Below are positions 14,217 through 21,816 of a stretch of 21,852 nucleotides of DNA, one piece after another. A model generated the notes under the pieces. The model worked only from the letters and a program-made list of their open reading frames with translations, had not been told where the DNA came from and searched no databases. Position 1 is the first letter of the stretch. Every line of letters starts with the position of its first letter. Both the position numbers and the translations under genes were made by a program. This DNA comes from Planctomycetota bacterium (GTDB lineage: Bacteria; Planctomycetota; PUPC01): NCBI GenBank assembly GCA_003559755.1, contig PWKM01000340.1:1-21852 (forward strand). The letters are read 5' to 3'.

Positions 14217-16241
14217 ATGATGCTGGAGCTGAAGGCACAGGATACGCTCACCGCCGTCGAGCTGAACCGGGGCGAGGGCTTCCGGTTCGCCCTCGCCAAC
14301 GGCGAAGTCCGCGAGTTGGTCCTGGAGGAGACCGACGCCCGGGTGCTCCTCACCAACTGCGCCGACACCCGCGTCGAGGAGCCGGACGGCGGCACCATCT
14401 ACGGGTTCACCTGCCGCGTCCGCATCGACGGCCGGCCGATGACCCTGGAGCGGACCGTCTGCGCCCAGGCGTCGTTCTACGAGCCCTACGTGGTGGACGG
14501 GATGCGCATCTGGTTCGACGGGGTGCAGGACATCTTCGACCTGGTCGCCGAACACCACGGGCCGTGCAAGCCCGGCCGCCACGCCCGGTTCGCCGTCCAG
14601 GATGCATCCCTCCCCATCTGTCCCGAGCCGATGCAGCCGTGGTGCCCGATCGACGGCGACCGCATCGATGTCGCCGACTGCTACAACGGCGACGACCCGT
14701 GGATGGGGCCGTATCTCGGCGCCTCGGCACACGGCGGGCTCGACATCAACCACCCGCGGGGCACCCCGCTCTGGGCGCCCATCGACCTCGACGGCGGGGC
14801 CTACCGCTGCCACATCACCCGCGGGGCGAAGAACAACCGGTGGTGGGGCTTCCGCCACTGGCCCGATGGCTCGACCTGGGTCCTGGGCACCGCACACCTC
14901 GTCCGGCTGCTGGTGCCCGAACATCGCCCGATCAAGGCGGGCACGCAATACGCCGAGAGCGCCGGCGTCCGCGTGGGCAGCCACGACCACACCCACTTCA
15001 GCTTCATGGTCAAACAGCGGGGCGATGTCTTCCGCCTCGACCCGTGGATACTGTTCTGGCAGATCTTCGAGAACAACCGCCGGTACGGCAACCCCCGCTC
15101 CCCGATGCGACAGCACATCGACTGCCCGACGGTCGTCGACATGGCGCCGGTCGGCCCGGCGAGAACGGGCGAACCGGTGGAATTCCGCAGCAGGACCCGA
15201 ATCGGCCACAAGGCGAAGGAACTCGCGTACTGGTGGACGTTCGGCGACGGCGGATGCACCGCCGAACCGAACCCCGCCCACGTGTTCGTCGAGCCGGGCG
15301 TCTATCCGGTCACGCTCACCGTCGATGACGACCGCGGGCGGCGGGCCGCGCGAACCCACCACGTGACGGTGGCCGGCGAGCCCGCCGACATCCCCGCGCT
15401 CTCACTCGAGTCGCCGGACGAGCCGGGCTTTCGGCCCCGACCGGCACGGATGACCGACACCTACGGCGAGCGGCCGGCGCTGGGGCACACGGTCGAGTTC
15501 ACCGCTTACACCGGCGGGGCGCACCCGCCGGCCGGCAAAACGGTCCTGCTGGGCGGAGTGACCGCAGCCCGGGCCGCCTCGGGCCTGGGCATCGCCGACG
15601 GGGCAGGCCCGTCGCGCGAGGCAGGCACACTGGCCGACGACGGCGAGCGGATGTGGCTGAACGGACTCGGCATCCAACTGAAGCTCGACGGGGACGGGGC
15701 CGCGCTGCGGCTGCGTCCCGACGGGGCCGCGCTGGGCCCGGGCGTGCATCGCCAGGTGCTCCGTGTCGGCTGCGACGGGCTGGCCAACTCGCCGGCCGCG
15801 TTCCGCGTCGTGGTGCGCGTCATCGACCCGCCGCATCTGCGAACGGTCACCGTGGGCGACCGGGACCGGGGCTTTTACGCTACGCCGGGGTTCTGGGTCG
15901 AGCCGCGGTTCAATCACTGGGAGCCGGCCGGCGAGGGCGGCCGGTATCTGGCCAACGGCGGCCGGGCGGCCGACGACGAGTTCGCCCGGTTCACCCCCGC
16001 CCTGCGGGCGGGCCGATACGAGGTCTGGTTCAGCGACCGCACCCCGTTCGCTCCCGACGCCCGGTTCCAGGTGCGGGTCCGGCACGGCGGCGGCGAGGAC
16101 ATCGTCTGGTGCGAGCCCGCCAGGTCGCCGGTCATCGGGGCCTTCGATTTCGACGACGGGGCCGACGGCTTTGTCGAGGTCCGGACCGCCGGCTCGACCG
16201 GCCAGGTGCTCGCCGACGCGGTCACCTTCCGCCCGATATGA
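14217..16241 (+). CDS. M23/LytM-like metallopeptidase with PKD and golvesin/Xly-type C-terminal domains
   Basis: A 674-residue modular protein. Residues 1-135 are a beta-rich region I do not recognise. Residues about 160-270 carry LytM-type zinc-peptidase marks: HGGLDI (172-177, the HxxxD pair) followed by PRGTPLWAP, TAHL (225-228, like the family's YGHL), and HTHFSF (258-263, the HxH pair). All three expected zinc ligands (H172, D176, H260) and the extra histidines are present. A PKD domain covers about 304-385 (WWTFGDGG, 339-346; PGVYPVTLTVDD, 360-371). Residues 419-537 look like another beta-sandwich. The C-terminus (about 548-673) resembles golvesin/Xly-type domains, with RYEVWFS (600-606) and a closing VLADAVTF. 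Such architecture is normally extracellular and acts on cell wall or glycans, yet no signal peptide exists and an in-frame stop at 14163-14165 limits extension upstream. The protein starts with two ATGs; the second is better spaced from GAGG. Confidence 0.75.
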   Translation: MMLELKAQDTLTAVELNRGEGFRFALANGEVRELVLEETDARVLLTNCADTRVEEPDGGTIYGFTCRVRIDGRPMTLERTVCAQASFYEPYVVDGMRIWFDGVQDIFDLVAEHHGPCKPGRHARFAVQDASLPICPEPMQPWCPIDGDRIDVADCYNGDDPWMGPYLGASAHGGLDINHPRGTPLWAPIDLDGGAYRCHITRGAKNNRWWGFRHWPDGSTWVLGTAHLVRLLVPEHRPIKAGTQYAESAGVRVGSHDHTHFSFMVKQRGDVFRLDPWILFWQIFENNRRYGNPRSPMRQHIDCPTVVDMAPVGPARTGEPVEFRSRTRIGHKAKELAYWWTFGDGGCTAEPNPAHVFVEPGVYPVTLTVDDDRGRRAARTHHVTVAGEPADIPALSLESPDEPGFRPRPARMTDTYGERPALGHTVEFTAYTGGAHPPAGKTVLLGGVTAARAASGLGIADGAGPSREAGTLADDGERMWLNGLGIQLKLDGDGAALRLRPDGAALGPGVHRQVLRVGCDGLANSPAAFRVVVRVIDPPHLRTVTVGDRDRGFYATPGFWVEPRFNHWEPAGEGGRYLANGGRAADDEFARFTPALRAGRYEVWFSDRTPFAPDARFQVRVRHGGGEDIVWCEPARSPVIGAFDFDDGADGFVEVRTAGSTGQVLADAVTFRPI

Positions 16242-16245
16242 CAGC

Positions 16246-16269
16246 TCGCCCGCCGGCCGCCCGGGGCGA
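16246..16269 (+). terminator. Weak hairpin just after the M23/PKD stop codon
   Basis: TCGCCC (16246-16251) can pair with GGGCGA (16264-16269) over a 12-nt GC-rich loop, starting four bases after the stop codon. There is no T-run, so it is at best a weak terminator. The rest of the 106-bp gap before the helicase gene shows no promoter I can support, leaving cotranscription of the two genes possible. Confidence 0.25.
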
Positions 16270-16347
16270 CGGATACAGCCACTGCACGGAGAGTCCGCCC
16301 GACACGGTTCGCCGCACGACGAGCCGGCCCGGCGGCCCGATTCACCT

Positions 16348-19194
16348 ATGAACGACACCATCGTCGCCATCGACATCGAGACGACCGGGCTGGACGCCTA
16401 CGCCGACGAGATCATCGAGGTGGCGGCCGCGGTCCATCGCGGCGGCGAGATCGTGGACCGGTTCGCCGAGCGGATCCGGCCGACGCAGCCGCTCTCGCCC
16501 GGCATCATCAAGCTGACCGGGATCACCCCGGCGACGCTCAAGGGCGCCCGCGCGGCCGACGCGGTGCTCGCCGACCTGCTCGACGTGCTGCCCGGGGACG
16601 CGATGTATGTCGCCCACAACGCCCCGTTCGTCGGCTCATTTCTCCGCCGGGCCACCAGGGACCGGTTCGACGCCGACCTGCTCGACACCGCCGAGCTGGC
16701 CCGCATCTGCAAGCCCACCCTGTCCAGCCGCCGGCTCGACGCTCTCCGCCGGCAGCTCGACCTGCCGGAGCCGACAGCGGGCGGGGCGCTCGGCGACTGC
16801 GAGACGGTGCTCGCCCTGCTCGAGGCGCTGGTCGATGCCGCACTCGACATCCCGCTGCCCGCCCTCATCGAGATCAACCGGCTGCTCGAGGGCGAGCGGT
16901 CGAGCCCGCTGGCCGAGTTCTTCCACGCCGCGCTGACGCACGTCCGGGGCCGCCACCGCGGCCGCCCGCCCGGGTTCGTCTTGCTCTTCCCCGAGGAGCC
17001 GTGGCCCAAACCGCGGCCCGTGCCCCCCGAGGACATCGAGTATGAACCGCTCGATGCCGACCGTTTCGAAACTCTGCTCGGGCCGGACGGCCCGTTCGCC
17101 CAACAGCTCGACGGCTACGAGCACCGGACCGAGCAGGTGGCGATGGCCCGGGCGGTGACCGACGCTCTGAACGGCTCGCGGCATCTGCTCGTCGAGGCGG
17201 GCACCGGCATCGGCAAGAGCTTGGCCTACCTGGTCCCCGCCGTCCACTGGTCGGGCCTGAACGACGCCCCGGTGGTGGTGAGCACGAACACCAAGAACCT
17301 GCAATCGCAGCTCTTCTTCAAGGACCTGCCCCTGATCCGGTCCGCCCTGGGCCTCGAGTGCAAGACGGCGCTCATCAAGGGCCGCCGCAATTACCTGTGC
17401 CTGCGGAAACTGCTCTACCTGCTCCGCCACGCCGGGGCCGAGCTCGACCGGCGCGACCGGGCCCGGCTGGCCGGGGTGCTCGTGTGGGCGGCATCGACCC
17501 GGTCGGGCGACATCTCGGAGAGCGGCCTGGGCGACGGACGGGCCGGGCGCCGGGTCGCCGACCAGATCACCTCGCTGGGCGAGGAGTGCCCGGGCTACAA
17601 CTGCGACCACGCCCGGCGGTGTTTCCTGTTCCGCGCCCGGCGGCGGGCGCGGGCGGCGGACATCGTGGTCGCCAACCACGCGGTCATCTTCTCCGAGATG
17701 GCCAACGCCGAGCAGAGCGCCGTCCTCCCCCCATACCAGCACATTATCTTCGACGAGGCACACAACCTGGAGGCGGCGGCGACCCGGCACTTCAGCATCG
17801 AGGTCTCGATGCCCCTGTTCCGGCGGGTCCTGCGCCGGCTGTGGCGGCCGGGCCGACGGCGGGCCGGCCGGGGGCTCATCCCGTCGATCCTCCGGGAGGC
17901 CGAGCGGCTCTACCGGGCCTCCGAACTGTGGGACCTCGCAGCGGACCAGGCGACGAAGGCGGTCGATGCCCTGAGCACGATGGACGACGCGCTCGAGCCG
18001 TTCTTCCACCGGCTCGCCGACCTGCTGGGCGACAAGGACGAGGCGGACGTCCAGCGAATCTGGCCCGACCGGAAACGCGAGTCGATGTGGGCGCCGATCC
18101 GGGCGGCCAAGGAGACGCTCATCTCCGCTCTCGCCCGGGTGATGCGGCCGACCGAGGGGCTGGCCGACACGCTGGACCAGATGGGGCCGGGCGAGCAGGC
18201 GGACCAGGCGGATTTCATCCAGCAGTTGAACGCGGTCGTCGATTGGCTGCGCGAGCTGACCCAGGACCTCGAGCTGTTCCTGGCCACCGCCAACGAGAAC
18301 TACGTCTATTGGGTCGAGCGGGCCGACTCCCGCCAGGGCGGCGTCCGTGGCTGGGCGGCCCCGATCAAGATCGGCCCCGAACTGTTCGAGCACGTGTACG
18401 GCCCCAAGCACACCGCCGTGTTCACCTCGGCCACGTTGACCGTGCGGGGCTCGACGTCGTTCCTCCGCAAGCGGCTGGGGCTGGACCTGGTCGAGCCCGA
18501 CCGCCTGATCGAGACCAACGCCGGGACCCCGTTCGACTACGACCGCCAGTGCCGGATTATGGTGCCCGCGTTCCTGCCCGAACCGAGCGGCCGGGGGACC
18601 GAGTACGGCGAGCAGCTCGGCGTGCTGATGGCCGAGGTCTTCCGCCGCACCCGGGGCCGGGCGATGGCCCTGTTCACCAGCTACCACATGCTGCGTGCCG
18701 CTACGGGCGTGCTCCGGGACGAGCTGCTGGGCGACGGCATCCACATCCTGACACAGGGGGCGTCCGGCTCGCGCGAGAGCATCACCGCCGAGTTCAAGCG
18801 CGATGTCCGGTCGGTCCTGATGGGCACACACTCGTTCTGGGAGGGAGTCGATCTGATGGGCGAGACGCTCTCCTGCCTGGTGGTCGCCCGCCTGCCGTTC
18901 GCGGTGTACACCGACCCGATCCACCAGGCGCGGTGCGAGCAGATCGAGGCGGAGGGCGAGAACGCGTTCATCGGCTACTCGCTGCCCAGCGCGGTCATCC
19001 GACTCCGGCAGGGGTTCGGCCGGCTCATCCGGCACAAGACCGACCGGGGGATCGTGATCATCGCCGACCGGCGGATCATCACCCGCCGCTACGGATCGTG
19101 GTTCCGCAACAGCTTGCCCGCACCCACGCAGAAGTTCGGCGACCGCGACGAGCTTCTCCGGGCGGTCGAAGAGTTCCTGACCGAGGAGGGCTGA
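16348..19194 (+). CDS. dinG: DinG-family Fe-S DNA helicase with a degenerate N-terminal DEDD exonuclease domain
   Basis: A 948-residue XPD-like superfamily 2 helicase; DinG relatives unwind DNA 5' to 3' in repair and in clearing R-loops. The N-terminus (1-165) is a DnaQ-type exonuclease fold with Exo I DIET (9-12), but Exo II reads HNAPFVG, with Val95 where the catalytic Asp belongs, and Exo III reads GGALGD (145-150), without its histidine. The helicase part has a Q-motif-like YEHRTEQ (257-263), Walker A EAGTGIGKS (283-291), four cysteines placed for a [4Fe-4S] cluster (C351, C414, C419, C425), DEAH at 469-472, SAT at 694-696, motif V GTHSFWEGVDL (826-836) and motif VI QGFGRLIR (888-895). 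The B. subtilis and S. aureus proteins share this two-domain layout. The ATG at 16348 directly opens the exonuclease fold; no convincing ribosome site precedes it. The gene ends convergently with pdxJ. Confidence 0.93.
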   Translation: MNDTIVAIDIETTGLDAYADEIIEVAAAVHRGGEIVDRFAERIRPTQPLSPGIIKLTGITPATLKGARAADAVLADLLDVLPGDAMYVAHNAPFVGSFLRRATRDRFDADLLDTAELARICKPTLSSRRLDALRRQLDLPEPTAGGALGDCETVLALLEALVDAALDIPLPALIEINRLLEGERSSPLAEFFHAALTHVRGRHRGRPPGFVLLFPEEPWPKPRPVPPEDIEYEPLDADRFETLLGPDGPFAQQLDGYEHRTEQVAMARAVTDALNGSRHLLVEAGTGIGKSLAYLVPAVHWSGLNDAPVVVSTNTKNLQSQLFFKDLPLIRSALGLECKTALIKGRRNYLCLRKLLYLLRHAGAELDRRDRARLAGVLVWAASTRSGDISESGLGDGRAGRRVADQITSLGEECPGYNCDHARRCFLFRARRRARAADIVVANHAVIFSEMANAEQSAVLPPYQHIIFDEAHNLEAAATRHFSIEVSMPLFRRVLRRLWRPGRRRAGRGLIPSILREAERLYRASELWDLAADQATKAVDALSTMDDALEPFFHRLADLLGDKDEADVQRIWPDRKRESMWAPIRAAKETLISALARVMRPTEGLADTLDQMGPGEQADQADFIQQLNAVVDWLRELTQDLELFLATANENYVYWVERADSRQGGVRGWAAPIKIGPELFEHVYGPKHTAVFTSATLTVRGSTSFLRKRLGLDLVEPDRLIETNAGTPFDYDRQCRIMVPAFLPEPSGRGTEYGEQLGVLMAEVFRRTRGRAMALFTSYHMLRAATGVLRDELLGDGIHILTQGASGSRESITAEFKRDVRSVLMGTHSFWEGVDLMGETLSCLVVARLPFAVYTDPIHQARCEQIEAEGENAFIGYSLPSAVIRLRQGFGRLIRHKTDRGIVIIADRRIITRRYGSWFRNSLPAPTQKFGDRDELLRAVEEFLTEEG

Positions 19195-19220
19195 GCCCGG
19201 CCAACGGGGGGGCTCAGTCC
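19188..19220. terminator. Strong GC hairpin between convergent dinG and pdxJ; likely bidirectional terminator
   Basis: GGGCTGAGCCC (19188-19198) pairs with GGGCTCAGTCC (19210-19220) over an 11-nt loop, giving an 11-bp stem with one G-U type pair. The stem includes the dinG stop codon and lies 27 bp beyond the pdxJ stop. Neither side has a T-run, so it would be of the U-tail-free kind. A 10-bp palindrome ATCGCGCGAT follows at 19228-19237. Confidence 0.55.
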
Positions 19221-19247
19221 GAATGATATCGCGCGATCAACGGCGGC

Positions 19248-19991
19248 TCAGCCGGCCAGCACGGCCAGGTATTTGCGGACGGTCTCGGCCAGCCCGTACC
19301 GGAGTGCATCGGCGATGAGTGCGTGGCCGATCGAGACCTCGAGCACCCCGGGCACGGCCGAGCAGAACCGGCCCAGGTTGTCGAGGTTGAGGTCGTGGCC
19401 GGCGTTCACGCCCAGCCCGACGTTCGCGGCCCGCTCGGCCGACACGACGAACGCGGGCAGGGCCTCGTCCGCTCGCTCGCACTCGAACGCCCGGGCGTAG
19501 GGCTCGGTGTACAGCTCGACCCGGTCCGCCCCGACCTCGGCGGCCATTGCGATGCGTTCCGGATCGGCGTCCATGAACAAGCTCACCCGGCAGCCGAGGG
19601 CTCGGAGTTCTTCGACGAGCGGGCGGAGCCGGTCGCCGTCGGCCGCCAGGTCCCAGCCGTGGTCGGAGGTGGACTGGTCGGGGCTGTCGGGCACCAGGGT
19701 CGCCTGGTCGGGCCGGATGCGGCGGAGGATGTTCATGAAGCCGGGGTAGCCGTCGCACTGTTCGGCGAACGGGTTGCCCTCGATGTTGAACTCGACGTCC
19801 CGGCAGAGCGGGGCGATCCGGTCGCAGTCCTCGGGCCGGATGTGCCGCCGGTCCGGGCGGGGGTGTACGGTAACGCCCGCCGCCCCGGCGTCGATGATCG
19901 TCTGCGCCGCCTCGGTCACGCTGGGGATGCCGATGTCCCGCTGGTTGCGCAGCAGGGCCACCTTGTTCACGTTCACGCTCAGCCGTGTCAT
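19248..19991 (-). CDS. pdxJ: Pyridoxine 5'-phosphate synthase
   Basis: A 247-residue TIM-barrel enzyme that condenses 3-amino-2-oxopropyl phosphate with 1-deoxy-D-xylulose 5-phosphate, the last ring-forming step of DXP-dependent vitamin B6 synthesis. Family marks are LSVNVNKVALLRNQR (4-18), VTVHPRPDRRHIR (40-52, with His43, Arg45 and His50), FNIEGNP (68-74, with the catalytic-type Glu71), VSLFMDADPE (136-145), RVELYTEPYA (157-166), GVNAGHDLN (194-202) and SIGHALI (220-226). The first motif reads NVNK where E. coli has NIDH; this variant, together with HPRP and NIEGNP, is that of the Bacteroidota-type branch as I recall it. The start at ATG 19991 has a strong AAGGAGA 7-8 nt upstream. It lies 21 bp after the acetyltransferase gene and is probably cotranscribed with it. 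Confidence 0.95.
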   Translation of the reverse strand: MTRLSVNVNKVALLRNQRDIGIPSVTEAAQTIIDAGAAGVTVHPRPDRRHIRPEDCDRIAPLCRDVEFNIEGNPFAEQCDGYPGFMNILRRIRPDQATLVPDSPDQSTSDHGWDLAADGDRLRPLVEELRALGCRVSLFMDADPERIAMAAEVGADRVELYTEPYARAFECERADEALPAFVVSAERAANVGLGVNAGHDLNLDNLGRFCSAVPGVLEVSIGHALIADALRYGLAETVRKYLAVLAG

Positions 19992-20012
19992 CGCGTTCTC
20001 TCCTTATTTGTG

Positions 20013-20540
20013 TTACAGGTCGATCCAGTATCGGCGGGTGGGCCGGCCGTTGTCCGGGGCGACGACCTGGTTGGCGAACACCCCGCCGTTCTTCTCGATG
20101 ACCCGGGCGGACGCGGGGTTGTCGCGGTCGCAGGTGACGAGCACCCGCTGCAATCCGACCTCCCGGGCTTTCTCCAGGGTCAGGGCCAGCAGCCGGGTGG
20201 CGATGCCCCGGCCGCGTTCCGACGGGCGGACCTCGTAGCCGACGTGCCCGCCCCGCTGGGTGAGCCGGGCGTTGAGGTAGTGGCGGAGCCGGCTGCGCCC
20301 GATGACGCGGTCGCCCTGCATCAGCCAGAATGCGGTACTGGGCACGAACCCGCGGGGCAGCTTTCGGCCGGCCGCCCGGTCGCGCCGCCGCTGCACGAAG
20401 GCGTCGAAGTCTTTCTTCGCCCGGCCGAGCTCCCGCCCGGCCCCCGGCTCGCCCGCTGCCTCGAGCTCCTCGAGGTAATCGATGAACGCCTCCCTGAGCG
20501 ACTCGTCCGGCTCGACCAGTTGGAGTTGTTGGCCGGTCAT
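20013..20540 (-). CDS. GNAT-family N-acetyltransferase
   Basis: A 175-residue predicted acetyl-CoA-dependent acetyltransferase of unknown substrate, of the COG3981 type. The pattern VPSTAFWLMQGDRVIGRSRLRHYLN (in two parts, 66-78 and 79-90) is typical of that group. GGHVGYEVRPSERGRGIATR (97-116) carries the acetyl-CoA phosphate-binding R-x-x-G-x-A loop (RGRGIA, 109-114). VTCDRDNPASARVIEKNGG (135-153) is the usual motif B with the Asn and the helix, and the protein ends RRYWIDL. Start choice is uncertain: ATG 20540 matches the family N-terminus, while in-frame ATGs at 20552 and 20579 are possible; none has a strong ribosome site. A 21-codon open frame (20537-20602) ends by an ATGA overlap with the chosen start. 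The gene lies between the AICAR formyltransferase gene and pdxJ, all on the minus strand. Confidence 0.88.
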   Translation of the reverse strand: MTGQQLQLVEPDESLREAFIDYLEELEAAGEPGAGRELGRAKKDFDAFVQRRRDRAAGRKLPRGFVPSTAFWLMQGDRVIGRSRLRHYLNARLTQRGGHVGYEVRPSERGRGIATRLLALTLEKAREVGLQRVLVTCDRDNPASARVIEKNGGVFANQVVAPDNGRPTRRYWIDL

Positions 20541-20661
20541 CGGCAAGTCCATCCGATCAGCCGGTACCCGCCCGGCCACAGGGTCAACACGCCTTGTGCC
20601 ATGTTTTCCGAGCCGGTGTCCGCGGCGACGCAGGTTGTCTGCGCTCCGCCCCGGCCGCCGT

Positions 20662-21816
20662 TCAGTGCAGGAAGCAGCGGATGCCGGTGTGGATCATGTG
20701 CATCCCGTACTCGCCGGCTGCGGCGGTCACGCCGTCGTCGCGAGCCGAGCCGCCCGGCTGGGCGACGTACTCGACGTGGGTGCGGCCGGCCCGGTCGATG
20801 TTGTCGCGGAACGGGATGAACGCGTCGGACGACAGGCAGATGCCGCCGTGCCCGGCGACCCACTCGGCCCGCTCCTCCCGGCTGATCGGCTCGGGCCGTT
20901 CGGCCAGCCCGGCGAGCATCGCGACCATCTCCGGCTCCGAGAGCTCGTCCCACAGCAGGAACTGATCGACGACGTTCGTCTTCTCGGCCCGCATCAGCCC
21001 GTCCTTGAACCGGAGCCCGAGCGTCTTCGGATGCTGCTGGAGCAGCCATTTCTCGGCCTTGCCGCAGGCGAGGCGGGTGCAGTGGACCCGCGACTGCTGC
21101 CCGGCTCCGATCCCGATCACCTGGCCGTCGTAGGCCAGTGCGACCGAGTTCGACTGGGTGTACTTCAGGGCGATGGTGGCCACGACGAGCGTCTCGCGGA
21201 TGTCCTCGGGGACGGCCTCGCCCGACACCGCCTCGGCGAACAGGTCCTTGGTGATCTGCGAGTCGTCCCGCTTCTGCGACAGGGTGAACCCGAAGACCTC
21301 GCGGGTCTCGATCTCGGGCGGCTCGTAGCCCGGGTCGGCCTGGATGACCAGGTAGTTCCCGCCCTTCTTCTTGTTCAGGATGTCGAGCGCCTCCGGCTCG
21401 AAGTCGGGCGCGACGATGAGGTCGGAGACCTCCATATCGAGCACCCTGGCCAGCGATGCGTCCACCGGCTCGCTGACCGCGGCCACGTCGCCGAACGAGC
21501 TCATCCGGTCGCCGGCCCGGGCGCGGATGTAGGCGAGCGCGGCGGGCGAGTAGTCCTCGTCGCCCAGCATCTGGGACCGGCGGAGCGCGTCGGTCAGCGG
21601 TCGGGCGATCGCCGCGCCGGCCGGACTGACGTGCTTGAACGAGGCGGCGGCGGCCACCCCGGTCGCCTGTTTGAGCGAGTGGACGAGCTGCCACGCACCC
21701 AGGGCGTCGAGCATGTTGATGTAGCCCGGCTTGCCGTTGAGGAACTCGAACGCGCCGTCGGGCACCTCGAGCGTGGCCGGCTTCTGATGCGGGTTGCAAC
21801 CGTACTTCAGTTCCAT
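20662..21816 (-). CDS. Stand-alone AICAR formyltransferase (PurH C-terminal half only)
   Basis: A 384-residue enzyme for the ninth step of purine synthesis, transferring a formyl group from 10-formyl-tetrahydrofolate to AICAR. It aligns by eye with the second part of bifunctional PurH: LNGKPGYINMLDA (26-38), SFKHVSPAGAA (59-69, with the catalytic Lys61-His62 pair), KYTQSNSVALA (218-228), GAGQQSRVHCTRLA (237-250), SSDAFIPFRDNID (329-341) and QPGGSARDD (353-361), ending HTGIRCFLH. Full PurH is about 520 residues; the N-terminal IMP cyclohydrolase domain is absent, and the ATG at 21816 has GGAGGG 7 nt upstream, so the protein is a true short form and not a truncation. IMP cyclohydrolase must be encoded elsewhere. 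It appears to lead an operon with the acetyltransferase and pdxJ, although a 121-bp gap separates it from the former. Symbol left blank because purH usually implies both activities. Confidence 0.93.
   Translation of the reverse strand: MELKYGCNPHQKPATLEVPDGAFEFLNGKPGYINMLDALGAWQLVHSLKQATGVAAAASFKHVSPAGAAIARPLTDALRRSQMLGDEDYSPAALAYIRARAGDRMSSFGDVAAVSEPVDASLARVLDMEVSDLIVAPDFEPEALDILNKKKGGNYLVIQADPGYEPPEIETREVFGFTLSQKRDDSQITKDLFAEAVSGEAVPEDIRETLVVATIALKYTQSNSVALAYDGQVIGIGAGQQSRVHCTRLACGKAEKWLLQQHPKTLGLRFKDGLMRAEKTNVVDQFLLWDELSEPEMVAMLAGLAERPEPISREERAEWVAGHGGICLSSDAFIPFRDNIDRAGRTHVEYVAQPGGSARDDGVTAAAGEYGMHMIHTGIRCFLH

Noticed and set aside
15763..16347. Extension of the DinG frame about 195 codons upstream
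   Set aside because: It overlaps the M23/PKD gene in another frame and reads as Arg/Ser/Pro/Gly-rich shadow sequence; the exonuclease fold starts at ATG 16348.
16636..19035. Long minus-strand open frame opposite dinG (799 codons)
   Set aside because: Low-complexity antisense shadow of a gene whose motifs are all present on the plus strand.
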